A DNA stretch of 64,000 nt. Origin: Chromohalobacter sarecensis. Lineage in GTDB: Bacteria; Pseudomonadota; Gammaproteobacteria; Pseudomonadales; Halomonadaceae. The translations under genes and the position numbers were made by a program. Where the stretch lies: positions 1-64,000 of the forward strand of contig NZ_JAKGAN010000005.1 of the NCBI RefSeq assembly GCF_023061135.1, written 5' to 3'. Shown piece after piece: positions 51,045 through 60,631 of this stretch (position 1 is the stretch's first letter; each line of letters starts with the position of its first letter). The notes under the pieces were generated by a model. The model ran no database searches. It saw only the letters and a program-made list of their open reading frames with translations, and was not told the origin of the DNA.

Positions 51045-51070
51045 GCGTGCCCGCTCGTCGGCGGACACGC
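51045..51070. terminator. Hairpin between the small exported protein and tsx
   Basis: GCGTGCCCGC (51045-51054) pairs with GCGGACACGC (51061-51070) with one mismatch, over TCGTCG. It lies just beyond the tsx stop codon. Confidence 0.45.
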
Positions 51071-51077
51071 AAGCGGG

Positions 51078-51932
51078 TCAGAACTTGTAGTTGATGCTGA
51101 AGTAATGGCCCGGGCCGGAGGTGTCCTGGCGGACGCCGGAGGCATCGGTGTCATCGCGGTAGAAGGCCATGTTGTTGTAGATCTTTAGGCCATAGCCGAT
51201 GGCGAAGCGGTCGGTATGATAGTAAAGGCCGTTGAACCACTCCAGACTGTTGCTGCTGCGCCCCGGTTGTTCAGCCACGGTATCCGCGCCGAACTTGTAG
51301 TCCAGATACCCTTGGTAGGCGAGGAAGTTGCCATTGCCGAAGGTGTAGAATGGTTTGAACCAGTCGGTGGAAGCCATGAAGCCATCCCAGGAACTCTCAT
51401 CCGGCCCGCCATAGTTCTCGCGCACGTAGCGTGCGGTGAGGTTGAGGCCGATCTCGCCGAACCAGGGCACTTCGACGTCCGAACCGAGGCCCACGTAATG
51501 CTCCCATAAGCCACCGCTGGGGCCGTTGTCACCGATGTTGGTCACGGTGGCGATGTACCATTCCTTGACCGGGCCCACGGAGAGATCGCGACCGCTCATG
51601 GCGTCCAGCGAGAAGCGCGGCGCGAGCTTGATGAACATGTTATCGCCGCCGTTCTGATCGTCGCTGCTGTCGTCGAGAGCATCGAACATATCGACATACC
51701 CGTAAAGATCGACGATGCCAGAGCGTCCGCCGAATTCCATTTCCACGTAGGTATCCTGAGCGTTACGAAACGGCAGGCGGTTGTCCTCGCTGTGCATCAG
51801 GTTGAAGGTCAACCAGAGGTTGTCATCTTCGTGAATCCCCTCCGAATAATCCGCCGCCATGGCCGGAGTAGTGCAGACCGTCGTGGCCAAGCACGAGGCC
51901 CCAACCCACTTGCTTATTGTCTTCATTGTCAT
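51078..51932 (-). CDS. Tsx/OmpK-like nucleoside-specific outer-membrane channel
   Basis: The product of about 284 residues has a signal peptide (SKWVGASCLATTVCTTPAMAAD) and a Tsx-type 12-strand barrel: DNLWLTFNLMH, GIVDLYGYVDMFD, KEWYIATVTNIGDNG, a WFNGLYYHTDRFAIGYGLKIYNN hairpin region, and the terminal Phe of YFSINYKF. Tsx lets nucleosides cross the outer membrane. The gene follows a CNT nucleoside transporter on the same strand by about 110 bases, giving both membrane steps. Start at 51932 is chosen for GGGAACAG upstream; 51947 is possible. Confidence 0.87.
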   Translation of the reverse strand: MTMKTISKWVGASCLATTVCTTPAMAADYSEGIHEDDNLWLTFNLMHSEDNRLPFRNAQDTYVEMEFGGRSGIVDLYGYVDMFDALDDSSDDQNGGDNMFIKLAPRFSLDAMSGRDLSVGPVKEWYIATVTNIGDNGPSGGLWEHYVGLGSDVEVPWFGEIGLNLTARYVRENYGGPDESSWDGFMASTDWFKPFYTFGNGNFLAYQGYLDYKFGADTVAEQPGRSSNSLEWFNGLYYHTDRFAIGYGLKIYNNMAFYRDDTDASGVRQDTSGPGHYFSINYKF

Positions 51933-52044
51933 GGTTACTGTTCCCATCTTTATGTTGTTACGTTGCAGTCGAAGTACCTTCCAGGCCCGCTGATGTATCG
52001 CGGTCCACGTTTGCCTCGTCTTGTCGCGAGGTCTCCGCTGGCGG

Positions 52045-53307
52045 TTATGCCAAGCTGATGAAGAAGCCTGCGATGGTGGCCGACATCAGGTTGGAGAGTG
52101 TGCCGGCGAGCACGGCCTTGAGGCCGTAGCGGGCGATTTCCTGGCGCCGGCTGGGCGCCATGAGACCGAGCCCGCCAAGCAAAATGGCGATCGAGGAGAG
52201 GTTGGCGAAACCGCATAGCGCGAAGGACAGCACGGCAGCGGTGTGCTTGGACATGGCCTCGCCGGTGGCGGCCACGACGGTATCGCCGGAGATATACGGT
52301 GCCAGGTTGATGAAGGCGACGAATTCGTTGACGACGATCTTCTGGCCGATGAACGAGCCGGCCAGTGTGGCTTCGCTCCATGGAATACCCAGTAGAAAGG
52401 CCAGCGGCGCAAAGAGCCAGCCGAGGATCATCTCTAGGCTCAACGACTCCATGCCGAACCAGCCACCCACGCCGCCGAGAATACCGTTGAGCAGCGCGAT
52501 CAAGCCGATGAATGCCAGCAACATGGCGCCGACGTTGGCCGCCAGCATCATGCCCGAGGTGGCGCCGGTGGCGGCGGCATCGAGTACGTTGGCAGGTTTG
52601 TCGTCTTCTTCAATCTTCTCTTCGGCCTGCGAAATACTGTCATTGGGCGTTTCGGTTTCCGGCATCAACAGTTTGGCGAAGAGCAGCCCGCCAGGCGCGG
52701 CCATGAAGGAGGCCGCGATCAGGTATTCCATGGGAATGCCCAGACTCGCGTAACCGGCGAGCACCGAACCCGCCACCGAGGCCAAGCCCCCACACATCAC
52801 CGCGAACAGTTCCGAGCGTGTCATCGAGGCGATGAAGGGGCGCACCACCAGCGGTGCCTCGGTTTGCCCCACGAAGATATTCGCCGTGGCCGACATCGAC
52901 TCGGTGCGTGACGTGCCCAGCACGCGCTGGAGTGCGCCACCCAACAGGCGGATGACCCACTGCATGATCTTCAGGTGGTAAAGCACGGCGATCAATGACG
53001 AGAAGAAGATGATGATCGGCAAGACCTTGAAAGCGAAGACAAAGCCCACGCTTTCCGGATTGGCTAGATCGCCGAACAGGAAGTTGATGCCATCGTCGGC
53101 ATACACGATGACCTGGCTGACGCCCTCGGATATCGTCTCGAGAACGGCCTGCCCGAAAGGAGTGTAGAGGACGAAGGCGCCGATGGCAGCTTGAATGGCG
53201 AAGGCGCCGCCGACCGTACGGAAGCGAATCGACTTGCGATTGGAGGAAAACAGCACAGCGATAAGGATCAGCGTCGCCATCCCTACCAGGCTCATGATAG
53301 CGGTCAT
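52045..53307 (-). CDS. CNT-family nucleoside:cation symporter (NupC/NupX-like)
   Basis: The 420-residue inner-membrane protein has 10 or more hydrophobic segments and CNT motifs: [61 protein letters not shown], and [13 protein letters not shown] with [20 protein letters not shown] and NEF hold the nucleoside- and cation-binding residues. It likely imports nucleosides with sodium or protons. It heads an operon with the Tsx channel; a good promoter lies at 53409-53438. Confidence 0.93.
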   Translation of the reverse strand: MTAIMSLVGMATLILIAVLFSSNRKSIRFRTVGGAFAIQAAIGAFVLYTPFGQAVLETISEGVSQVIVYADDGINFLFGDLANPESVGFVFAFKVLPIIIFFSSLIAVLYHLKIMQWVIRLLGGALQRVLGTSRTESMSATANIFVGQTEAPLVVRPFIASMTRSELFAVMCGGLASVAGSVLAGYASLGIPMEYLIAASFMAAPGGLLFAKLLMPETETPNDSISQAEEKIEEDDKPANVLDAAATGATSGMMLAANVGAMLLAFIGLIALLNGILGGVGGWFGMESLSLEMILGWLFAPLAFLLGIPWSEATLAGSFIGQKIVVNEFVAFINLAPYISGDTVVAATGEAMSKHTAAVLSFALCGFANLSSIAILLGGLGLMAPSRRQEIARYGLKAVLAGTLSNLMSATIAGFFISLA

Positions 53308-53621
53308 ATCAGCATCCTGATGACATTCGATTGTGGATTGTTATACAGGGAACGGCATATGCCCGCATGTGGCGGGTCGTTTTGTTATTAGAGTCACAGT
53401 GATGTGCTATTAAAATAACATCCGCTATTCGATGTCAACTTCCTTCGCTGGGTGTCGGGCCCGATAAGCAAGGTGCTGGCTGCTTTGTTTTACGTTTCAC
53501 AGACCGTGTGGACGTATTCAAAAGCAAAAAGACAGCCTAGAAATCGGAGAGGGATGGCCGGCGCAGGATGGACCGCCTACGCTGACAGGCTCATTTCCCA
53601 GTCCTTTCCGAGGAGCTCCCC
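53308..53621. other. Intergenic region between nupX-like and DUF421 genes
   Basis: About 314 bases with no gene. The left half carries the minus-strand promoter and a GATGT...ACATC inverted repeat (53401-53422) over its -10 region. The right half precedes the DUF421 gene and ends in GAGGAG; no distinct promoter could be fixed there. A short frame at 53452-53676 overlaps the next gene and looks spurious. Confidence 0.45.
53409..53438 (-). promoter_or_regulatory. Sigma-70 promoter of the nucleoside uptake operon
   Basis: On the minus strand TTGACA (53438-53433) and TTTAAT (53414-53409) are 18 bases apart, about 100 bases before the transporter start. The -35 is perfect. The overlapping GATGT(12)ACATC repeat is a candidate operator. 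Confidence 0.55.
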
Positions 53622-54128
53622 ATGCATCCGGTCGTGCACACGCTCATCATCGGCGTTATCAGCTACCTGGTTCTGATCGTCATCATTCGACTATCCGGCA
53701 AGCGCACGCTGTCGAAGTGGAACGCCTTCGATTTCGTGGTCACCATAGCCCTGGGGTCGACGCTGTCGACGGCGCTGGTCTCGACCGAGGTCTCGCTGGC
53801 GCAAAGCATCACGGCTTTCATACTGATCGTGGCGCTGCAATTCGTCATCACGTTCTCCTCGGTGCGCTCTTCATGGGTCAAGAATCTGGTCAAGTCGCAG
53901 CCGACGTTATTGTTCTTCCAGGGACAATTCCGCGAAGAGACGATGGCGCAGGAGCGCGTGGTCGAAGCCGAGGTTTTGGCGGCCATCCGGGAGAACGGCA
54001 TCGCCGATGTCGAAGCGGTGCATGCGGTGGTGTTGGAAACCGATGGCTCGTTTAGCGTCATTCCCGGGGCTGGCAACAGCGACTCGGCGCTCGACGGCGT
54101 CGCGGGCATACCATCGTCGAAGGGCTAG
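53622..54128 (+). CDS. DUF421 (YetF/YcaP-like) membrane protein
   Basis: The 168-residue product has three N-terminal membrane helices (IIGVISYLVLIVIIRLSGKRTLSKWNAFDF, seen in part) and a cytoplasmic DUF421 domain (SQPTLLFFQGQFREETM, AAIRENGIADVEAVHAVVLETDGSFSVI). Function unknown; Bacillus homologues affect spore germination or stress. The RxSGKRTLS motif is family-typical. Nine bases separate its end from the convergent ABC gene. Confidence 0.9.
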   Translation: MHPVVHTLIIGVISYLVLIVIIRLSGKRTLSKWNAFDFVVTIALGSTLSTALVSTEVSLAQSITAFILIVALQFVITFSSVRSSWVKNLVKSQPTLLFFQGQFREETMAQERVVEAEVLAAIRENGIADVEAVHAVVLETDGSFSVIPGAGNSDSALDGVAGIPSSKG

Positions 54129-54137
54129 CGAGAGGGC

Positions 54138-55994
54138 TCAGGGCGTCTCGGTCGTCGCCACCTCGCTTTCCAGAAAGCCGCCGGACTGACGTCGCCACAG
54201 GCGCGCATAGAGGCCATTGTGGCGGATCAATTCTGCGTGGCTGCCCTGCTCGACGATGTGCCCACCTTCCATGACCACCAGGCGGTCCATGGCGGCGATG
54301 GTGGAGAGCCGGTGGGCGATGGCGATCACCGTCTTGCCTGTCATCAGCCGGTCGAGGTTCTCCTGGATGGCGGCTTCGACATCGGAGTCGAGTGCCGAGG
54401 TGGCCTCGTCGAGAATCAGGATCGGCGCATCCTTGAGCATGACGCGCGCGATGGCGAGGCGTTGGCGTTGGCCGCCGGAGAGTTTCACGCCCCGCTCACC
54501 GACATGCGCTTCGAAGCCGCCTCGGCCCTGAATGTCGCGCAGCGACTCGATGAAGTCCGCGACATGAGCCCCGCGGGCGGCTTTCCAGGCCATCTCGTCG
54601 GTGGCATCGGGGCGTCCGTAAAGCAGGTTGTCGCGTACCGAGCGGTGTAGCAGCGAGGTGTCCTGGGTGACCATGCCGATCTGCGCGCGCAGGCTCTCCT
54701 GAGTTACCTCGGCGATGTTCTGGCCATCGATGCGGATCGCACCGCCTTCCAGCTCGAAGAAACGCAGCAGCAAATTGACGAGTGTCGACTTACCGGCCCC
54801 GGAAGGACCGATTAGGCCGATCTTTTCCCCCGATTGAATAGCAAGTGACAACTCGTCTATGACGCCGCTGCCCTTGCCGTAGTGGAAGCGAATCCGGTCG
54901 AAGACGATTTCACCCCGCTCGACGCGCAGCGGCTGGGCGTCTTGCCGGTCTTCGATCTGGCGCGGCAGCGAGAGCGTCGCCATGCCATCCTGGACCGTGC
55001 CGATGTTCTCGAACAGCGCCGAGACTTCCCACATGATCCACTGCGACATGCCCCATAGGCGCATCACCAATCCCAGCGCCACGGCCACTGCACCGACGCT
55101 CACCGCCTCGACCAACCACAGGTGGATCGACAGCCAGCCGATGCTGAACAGCAACAGTGCATTGAGTAGATAGAGTAGGCCATAGAGCCCTGTGACCAGG
55201 CGCATCTGACGATGCACGGTGACCAGGAACCCCTCCATCCCGTCCTTGGCGAACGCCGCCTCCCGCTGGGCGTGGGAGAACAGCTTGACCGTCTGAATGT
55301 TGCTGTAGCTGTCGACGATTCGCCCGGTCATGCGCGAGCGAGCGTCGGCCTGGGATTTCGACACGCGCCCCATGATGGGCACGAAGATGCGCAGCAGCAC
55401 GATGTACCCCGCCAGCCAGGCCACCAGCGGCATTGCCAGGCGCCAGTCGGCGTTGCCCACCAGGATCAGCGTACCCAGAAAGTAGACGCTGACGTAGTTG
55501 AGTACCTCGAACAGCTTGATGATGCACTCGCGCACGGCCAGCGAGGTCTGCATCACCTTGGTGGCGATACGCCCCGCGAACTCGTCCTGGTAGAAGGCCA
55601 TCGACTGGCGCAGCAGATAGCGGTGCGCCTGCCAGCGGATGCGCATGGGGAAGTTGCCCATGAGCGTCTGCTGCTGAAACAGTGAATGCAGCCACACCAG
55701 GCCAGGCAACAAGACCAGCACGATCAACGCCATGCCGGCCAGCTTCCATCCCTGCTCGGCGAGAAAGGTCTCGCGGTCCTGGGCCGCCAGCCAGTCGACG
55801 ATATTGCCGAGAAAGCCGAACATCCATACTTCGATACCCGCAATCAGCGCCATCAGCACCGTGGCAACGATCAGATAAGGCCAGGCGCCACGCGTGTAAT
55901 GCAGGCAGAAAGCGACCAGAGTGTCCGGCGGGCGCTGTGGCTCTTGGGGTGGAAACGGGGCGAGACGGTTTTCGAACCAGCGGAACATGCGCAT
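54138..55994 (-). CDS. ABC exporter, fused permease and ATPase
   Basis: The 618-residue half-transporter has six membrane helices in about 1-330 and an ATPase with Walker A GLIGPSGAGKSTLVNLLLR, Q-loop MVTQDTSLLHRSV, signature VKLSGGQRQRLAIARVM, Walker B PILILDEATSALD and H-loop AIAHRLSTI. It works as a dimer, probably as an exporter of lipid or drugs. Unusual N-terminus (ENRLAPFPPQEPQRPPDTL) of the MsbA-like subgroup with a long cytosolic lead. Substrate unknown. Confidence 0.92.
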   Translation of the reverse strand: MRMFRWFENRLAPFPPQEPQRPPDTLVAFCLHYTRGAWPYLIVATVLMALIAGIEVWMFGFLGNIVDWLAAQDRETFLAEQGWKLAGMALIVLVLLPGLVWLHSLFQQQTLMGNFPMRIRWQAHRYLLRQSMAFYQDEFAGRIATKVMQTSLAVRECIIKLFEVLNYVSVYFLGTLILVGNADWRLAMPLVAWLAGYIVLLRIFVPIMGRVSKSQADARSRMTGRIVDSYSNIQTVKLFSHAQREAAFAKDGMEGFLVTVHRQMRLVTGLYGLLYLLNALLLFSIGWLSIHLWLVEAVSVGAVAVALGLVMRLWGMSQWIMWEVSALFENIGTVQDGMATLSLPRQIEDRQDAQPLRVERGEIVFDRIRFHYGKGSGVIDELSLAIQSGEKIGLIGPSGAGKSTLVNLLLRFFELEGGAIRIDGQNIAEVTQESLRAQIGMVTQDTSLLHRSVRDNLLYGRPDATDEMAWKAARGAHVADFIESLRDIQGRGGFEAHVGERGVKLSGGQRQRLAIARVMLKDAPILILDEATSALDSDVEAAIQENLDRLMTGKTVIAIAHRLSTIAAMDRLVVMEGGHIVEQGSHAELIRHNGLYARLWRRQSGGFLESEVATTETP

Positions 55995-56021
55995 TTCCTG
56001 GCAGGGCGACGCCGCCGTGCT

Positions 56022-56705
56022 TTACGCCTGAAACGGCAGCACGGCGGTGTAGATGGCGAAGTAGTGGCACACGCTGCCACCCAGGACGAACAGGTGCCAG
56101 ATGGCGTGATGGTATGGAATCGCGGGAATCGCGTAGAACACCACGCCCAGCGTGTAGATGATACCGCCGGCGACCAGCAGCGCGAGACCCGGGGTATTGA
56201 GGCGGGCGTCGAGTTCGCCGGCGGCGAGCACGATCATCCAGCCCATCAATAAATAGACGCCCACGCGCAGCATGCCGAAGCGATGTGGCCAGATGATCTT
56301 CAGTGCAATGCCGCCCAGTGCCAGGCTCCAGATCGCCGCGAACAGAGCCCACCCCAAGGGGCCGCGCAGGTTGACCAGCAAGAATGGCGTATAGGTGCCG
56401 GCGATCAGCAGGTAGATCGCGCAATGATCGAATACCTGGAAGAGACGCTTGAGGCGCGCGCTGCGTAGGCCGTGGTAGAACGTCGAGGCCGTATACAGCA
56501 GCAACAGACAGACGCCATAGAGGCTGATGCTGGCGATCTTCCACGGGTCGACCTCGGCAGCCAGGCTGGCCGCGACGATGAGTACCACCATGCCGACGAG
56601 GCTCAGCACGGCGCCGATTCCATGGCTGATGCTATGCAGTGCTTCTTCGAGCCCGGAAAAGGAAGCGTCTTGCTGCGACGAGACGGATGGGGACTTATGC
56701 GGCAT
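56022..56705 (-). CDS. Hemolysin III/TrhA-family seven-helix membrane protein
   Basis: The 227-residue product has seven helices and the PAQR-type metal residues: EALHSISHGIGAVLSL, LYTASTFYHGL, FDHCAIYLLIAGTYTPF and the late HAIWHLFVLGGSVCHYFA. E. coli YqfA (TrhA) affects membrane energetics; cytolytic action is not implied. About 27 bases separate it from the ABC gene on the same strand. Confidence 0.9.
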   Translation of the reverse strand: MPHKSPSVSSQQDASFSGLEEALHSISHGIGAVLSLVGMVVLIVAASLAAEVDPWKIASISLYGVCLLLLYTASTFYHGLRSARLKRLFQVFDHCAIYLLIAGTYTPFLLVNLRGPLGWALFAAIWSLALGGIALKIIWPHRFGMLRVGVYLLMGWMIVLAAGELDARLNTPGLALLVAGGIIYTLGVVFYAIPAIPYHHAIWHLFVLGGSVCHYFAIYTAVLPFQA

Positions 56706-56782
56706 GGCGAACTCCTGAACGTGATACGACGCGCTGACATCGAGACAACATGGGCATCAGTATAGTTCGTCGAATAGCGGTG

Positions 56783-57412
56783 TCAGCGCTCCCGGTCGCC
56801 CTTGCGGGTGGGGGAGAAGTCATCCAGCGCCATCATGTGTCCGAGTTTGCCGACCTTGGTCGCCAGGTACTGCTCGTTGTGGGGGTTGCGCCCCGCAGTG
56901 ATTGCCAGACGTTCGGCGACACGCACGCCATCGCGCGTCAAAGCGTCGACCTTGCGCGGATTGTTGGTCATCAGCTTGAGCGCTTGCACGCCCAGGTGGT
57001 CGAGCATGGGGACGCAGAGGTCATAGCGGCGCATATCCGCACCGAAGCCGAGATGCTCGTTGGCTTCCACGGTGTCGAAGCCCTGATCCTGAAGATGATA
57101 GGCGCGGATCTTGTTGAGCAGGCCGATGCCACGGCCTTCCTGGCGCATATAGAGCAGCACGCCGCGCCCTTCGTCGGCGATGCGTTTGAGCGCTTCCTGC
57201 AATTGGTAGCCGCAGTCGCAGCGCATCGAGAACAGGGCGTCTCCGGTCAGGCACTCCGAGTGCACGCGCCCCAATACGGGCTCGGATGTCGAGACATCAC
57301 CCAGGGTCAAGGCAATATGTTCCTTGCCTGTCGCCTCGTCCTCGAAACCATGCATGGTGAAGGTGGCCCAAGGGGTCGGCAGTTGAGAGGCGGCGATGAA
57401 GCGAATCGTCAC
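56783..57412 (-). CDS. ribA: GTP cyclohydrolase II
   Basis: The 209-residue product catalyses the first step of riboflavin synthesis from GTP. Zinc site [19 protein letters not shown] has all three cysteines, and [22 protein letters not shown] is the catalytic loop, followed by [12 protein letters not shown]. The frame is open to 57691, but the GTG at 57412 with GAGG upstream gives the normal length (E. coli 196). No DHBP synthase domain is fused. Confidence 0.96.
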   Translation of the reverse strand: MTIRFIAASQLPTPWATFTMHGFEDEATGKEHIALTLGDVSTSEPVLGRVHSECLTGDALFSMRCDCGYQLQEALKRIADEGRGVLLYMRQEGRGIGLLNKIRAYHLQDQGFDTVEANEHLGFGADMRRYDLCVPMLDHLGVQALKLMTNNPRKVDALTRDGVRVAERLAITAGRNPHNEQYLATKVGKLGHMMALDDFSPTRKGDRER

Positions 57413-57632
57413 GATAGACCTCGGTGGTGCACATTGCGGTGCGCAAAGGGGAAGCGTCGGGGCGAGTATTCTAGCAGGCCGTGACGCGGGGCTCATCCCG
57501 TGAGTGCCGTACGCGGTCACTGCGAGAAAATACGTTGCTAGCAGGCTACTAAATGGGGATGCGTCACCGTGAATCAAGTCGTGGCGCTCGCCATTCGTTA
57601 CAATGAGGGCAAAATCGATGTATGGAGCTGTC

Positions 57633-58694
57633 ATGTCTTTGCAAAACGACCGTCTACTGCGTGCCCTGGCACGCCAGCCGGTAGACCGCACGCCGGTGTG
57701 GATGATGCGCCAGGCGGGCCGTTATCTCCCCGAGTATCGCGAAACGCGCGGCCAGGCTGGTAGCTTCATGGACCTGTGTCGCAACGCCGAGCTGGCGTGT
57801 GAGGTGACCATGCAGCCGCTGGAGCGCTACTCGCTGGATGCGGCGATCCTGTTTTCCGATATCCTCACGATCCCGGATGCCATGGACCTGGGGCTTTACT
57901 TCGAAACGGGCGAAGGCCCCAAGTTTCGCAAGACGGTGCGCAGCGCCGAAGATGTCGCCGCGCTGCGCGTGCCCGATGCCGAGCGTGATCTCGACTACGT
58001 GATGAACGCGGTGCGCACCATTCGCCATGAGCTGGCGGGCAGCGTGCCGCTGATCGGCTTCACGGGCAGCCCTTGGACGCTGGCCACCTATATGATCGAA
58101 GGTGGCTCGAGCAAGGATTTCCGCCATGCCAAGGCGTTGATGTATGGCGATCCGGCGGCGATGCATGCGCTGCTCGATAAGCTGGCGCGGTCGGTGACGG
58201 ACTATCTCAACGCGCAGATTCGCGCCGGTGCCCAGGTCGTGCAGATCTTCGACACCTGGGGCGGGGTGCTGTCGACGCCGGCGTATCGCGAATTCTCGCT
58301 GGCCTATATGGAACGTATCGTCGAGGGGCTGATCCGCGAGCACGATGGACGCCACGTCCCGGTGATTCTGTTCACCAAGCAGGGCGGTCAGTGGCTGGAA
58401 ACCATCGCCGATAGCGGCGCCGATGCCGTGGGTCTGGACTGGACCACTGAGCTGAGCGATGCGCGGGCCCGAGTGGGTGATCGTGTGGCACTGCAGGGCA
58501 ATCTCGACCCCAATGTGCTGTTCGCCTCGCCCCAGGCGATTCGCGATGAAGTGGCGCGGATCCTGGCCAGCTACGGTAGTGGGCCTGGCCATATCTTCAA
58601 CTTGGGCCATGGCGTTAGCCAATTTACTGATCCCGATCATGTCACCGCGTTCATCGAGGCGCTGCATGAGTTCAGTCCGCGTTATCATGGCTGA
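57633..58694 (+). CDS. hemE: Uroporphyrinogen decarboxylase
   Basis: The 353-residue product decarboxylates uroporphyrinogen III to coproporphyrinogen III in heme synthesis. Signature [20 protein letters not shown] near the start, [40 protein letters not shown] and GNLDPNVLF are intact. The ATG at 57633 follows GGAG. A TTACAAT sequence near 57600 may be a -10 box. Its stop overlaps the DCC gene. Confidence 0.96.
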   Translation: MSLQNDRLLRALARQPVDRTPVWMMRQAGRYLPEYRETRGQAGSFMDLCRNAELACEVTMQPLERYSLDAAILFSDILTIPDAMDLGLYFETGEGPKFRKTVRSAEDVAALRVPDAERDLDYVMNAVRTIRHELAGSVPLIGFTGSPWTLATYMIEGGSSKDFRHAKALMYGDPAAMHALLDKLARSVTDYLNAQIRAGAQVVQIFDTWGGVLSTPAYREFSLAYMERIVEGLIREHDGRHVPVILFTKQGGQWLETIADSGADAVGLDWTTELSDARARVGDRVALQGNLDPNVLFASPQAIRDEVARILASYGSGPGHIFNLGHGVSQFTDPDHVTAFIEALHEFSPRYHG

Positions 58695-59154
58695 ACGCGC
58701 CATGCTGCTGGTGCTCGACGCCGAGTGCCCGTTGTGTCGGCGCGCGGCGCATTTCGTGCTGCACCACGCACGAGCGCCAGTGTACCTGGCGAGCCTGCAT
58801 GACACGCTGGCACAGCGCTTGGGCGAGCATTTTGGCGCCGACCCGAGCCAGCTCGATAGCGTTTGGTTGGTGCGCGGGGGCGAACTGCATCGTGACAGCT
58901 CGGCGTTGTGGCGTCTGGCCCAAGGGTTGCAGTGGCCCTGGCGCGGCTTGGCAGCGTTACGCTGGTTGCCGCGTGGGTGGCGCGATGGTGTCTACCATCT
59001 CGTCGGGCGCTGGCGCCATCGGCTGGCATCGGCGACCGATTGGTCGCCACAAGCGCATGCGAGCTGGATATCGCACCTGGACGAAGCGACCTGTCGGCGG
59101 CTGGACCTGCCCTTCGCCTTGGTGAACGACGACGCGGACACTCCCGTCCATTAG
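58687..59154 (+). CDS. DCC-family thiol-disulfide-like protein (DUF393)
   Basis: The 155-residue product begins with the DUF393 motif [18 protein letters not shown] (CxxC at about 15-18), usually DxxCPLC, then [24 protein letters not shown] and [22 protein letters not shown]. The family has a thioredoxin-like fold with a CxxC pair; exact role unknown. It overlaps hemE by eight bases and so is probably translated from the hemE message. Confidence 0.85.
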   Translation: MAERAMLLVLDAECPLCRRAAHFVLHHARAPVYLASLHDTLAQRLGEHFGADPSQLDSVWLVRGGELHRDSSALWRLAQGLQWPWRGLAALRWLPRGWRDGVYHLVGRWRHRLASATDWSPQAHASWISHLDEATCRRLDLPFALVNDDADTPVH

Positions 59155-59195
59155 GTCCCCCACCACATGACGACCCGCCACAAGGAGTGTGAGCC

Positions 59196-59564
59196 ATGTC
59201 TGTTTCTCTTCGTCCTCTGCGTTGGTTGTGTCTGGCGCTGGCCGGCGTCAGCGTTGCCGTGATCGTCTGGGGGAGCCTGACGCCCGGCGCGGAGATGCCC
59301 CAGGATCTGCCCTGGGACAAGTTCAACCACTTCATCGCCTATGGAGGGCTTGCAGCCCTCATGCGGCTGGGCGGTCTGCGTGCGCTGACGGCGCTGGGCC
59401 TGGCCATCGGCTGCGGCATTCTCATCGAGGGCCTGCAGGTGGGCGTGCCGGGCCGTAGCGGCGCCGATTGGGCCGATGCGCTGGCCAATACGCTGGGGGC
59501 ACTCACTGCGGTGGGGGCCTGCCATTGGCTGTTGCCCAGGCGCTTTCTTGTCGCGCGCGGATAG
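59196..59564 (+). CDS. VanZ-like small membrane protein
   Basis: The 122-residue product has three or four membrane helices. The VanZ-like pattern is DKFNHFIAYGGLAALM, then LAIGCGILIEGLQVGVPGRSGADWADALANTLGA. AAGGAGT precedes the start. VanZ-like proteins outside vancomycin clusters have no known role. It sits between the DCC protein and speE on the same strand. Confidence 0.85.
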   Translation: MSVSLRPLRWLCLALAGVSVAVIVWGSLTPGAEMPQDLPWDKFNHFIAYGGLAALMRLGGLRALTALGLAIGCGILIEGLQVGVPGRSGADWADALANTLGALTAVGACHWLLPRRFLVARG

Positions 59565-59642
59565 GCTATGTTGCGCGACTTTTCATGAATGCGATTCCGG
59601 CCTCTCGAAGGGGCTTTGACGATAGCGATTACGAGGGTTCCC

Positions 59643-60506
59643 ATGACCGAGCGTCTCGACCAAGGCTGGTTCACGGAAGTATTCGACAGCCACGGCAGTG
59701 CCTTTTCACTCATGATCAAGGATAAGCTGCACGAGGTACAAAGCCCTTACCAGCATCTAGAAGTCTACGCTACCGAGACCTACGGCAATCTGATGGTGCT
59801 CGATGGCTGCGTGATGCTCAGCACACGCGACAACTTCCTCTACCACGAGATGATTGCGCATCCGGCGCTGTTCGCCCATGCCTCGCCCAAGCGCGTGGTG
59901 ATCATCGGCGGCGGTGACTGCGGCACGCTGCGCGAGGTGCTCAAACATCCCGGTGTCGAAGAGGTCGTGCAGATCGACATCGACGAAGAGGTCACCCGAG
60001 CTTCGCAGCGCTACTTTCCCGAGCTGACGGCCTCCAATGACGACTCGCGGGCCACGCTCAAGTTCGAGGATGGCGTCAAATGGGTCGAAAATGCGCCGGC
60101 GGGCAGCGTCGATGTCATGATCATCGACTCCACCGACCCCGTGGGCCCGGCGGAAGGGCTGTTCGAGGCCGACTTCCTGGCGCGTTGTCACCGTCTGCTG
60201 GCCGACGGCGGTGTACTGGTACAACAGAGCGAGTCGCCGCTTTATCACACTGGCTCGATCATTCGTGAGCTGCGCGCCGACATGCAGCGTGCCGGCTTCG
60301 AGAGTGTCGCCACGCTGCCGTTTCCGCAGCCCGTTTACCCCTCGGGCTGGTGGAGTGTCACGCTGGCCGGCAAGAATAACGACGTGACGCGCTTTCGCGA
60401 GACCGATGCTGCCACCGTGGAATTCCCGCTGGAGTACTACAGTGTCGAGACCCATCGTGGTGCATTGGCGCTGCCGCCGTTCATGCGTCGTGCACTATCG
60501 ACGTGA
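59643..60506 (+). CDS. speE: Polyamine aminopropyltransferase (spermidine synthase)
   Basis: The 287-residue enzyme transfers an aminopropyl group from decarboxylated SAM to putrescine. Motifs are YQHLEVYATETYGNLMVLDG, VVIIGGGDCGTLREVLKH, VEEVVQIDIDEEV, VDVMIIDSTDPVGPAEGLF and PQPVYPSGWWSV. The aspartate of the active site (DSTDPVG) is present. The ATG at 59643 follows GAGGG. No speD is adjacent. It could link to the PuuP-like importer at 10663 through putrescine supply. Confidence 0.95.
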   Translation: MTERLDQGWFTEVFDSHGSAFSLMIKDKLHEVQSPYQHLEVYATETYGNLMVLDGCVMLSTRDNFLYHEMIAHPALFAHASPKRVVIIGGGDCGTLREVLKHPGVEEVVQIDIDEEVTRASQRYFPELTASNDDSRATLKFEDGVKWVENAPAGSVDVMIIDSTDPVGPAEGLFEADFLARCHRLLADGGVLVQQSESPLYHTGSIIRELRADMQRAGFESVATLPFPQPVYPSGWWSVTLAGKNNDVTRFRETDAATVEFPLEYYSVETHRGALALPPFMRRALST

Positions 60507-60631
60507 TATCCAACGTGTAAATGACGTTAAAGGTACGTGACTTAGGTATATTGGCTGGGATGGCAAGCTCTTTGCTAATGTTGTACGTGGCTCGCGAATA
60601 AGCCATCACAATAACGCAAGGAGCTTTTTGC

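Noticed and set aside
54910-56544. 544-codon minus-strand frame
   Set aside because: It is an out-of-frame overlap with the ABC exporter and TrhA genes on the same strand; both of these have full motifs.
57413-57691. N-terminal extension of RibA by 93 residues
   Set aside because: The extension has no homology to RibA, and the GTG at 57412 has a ribosome site and gives normal length.
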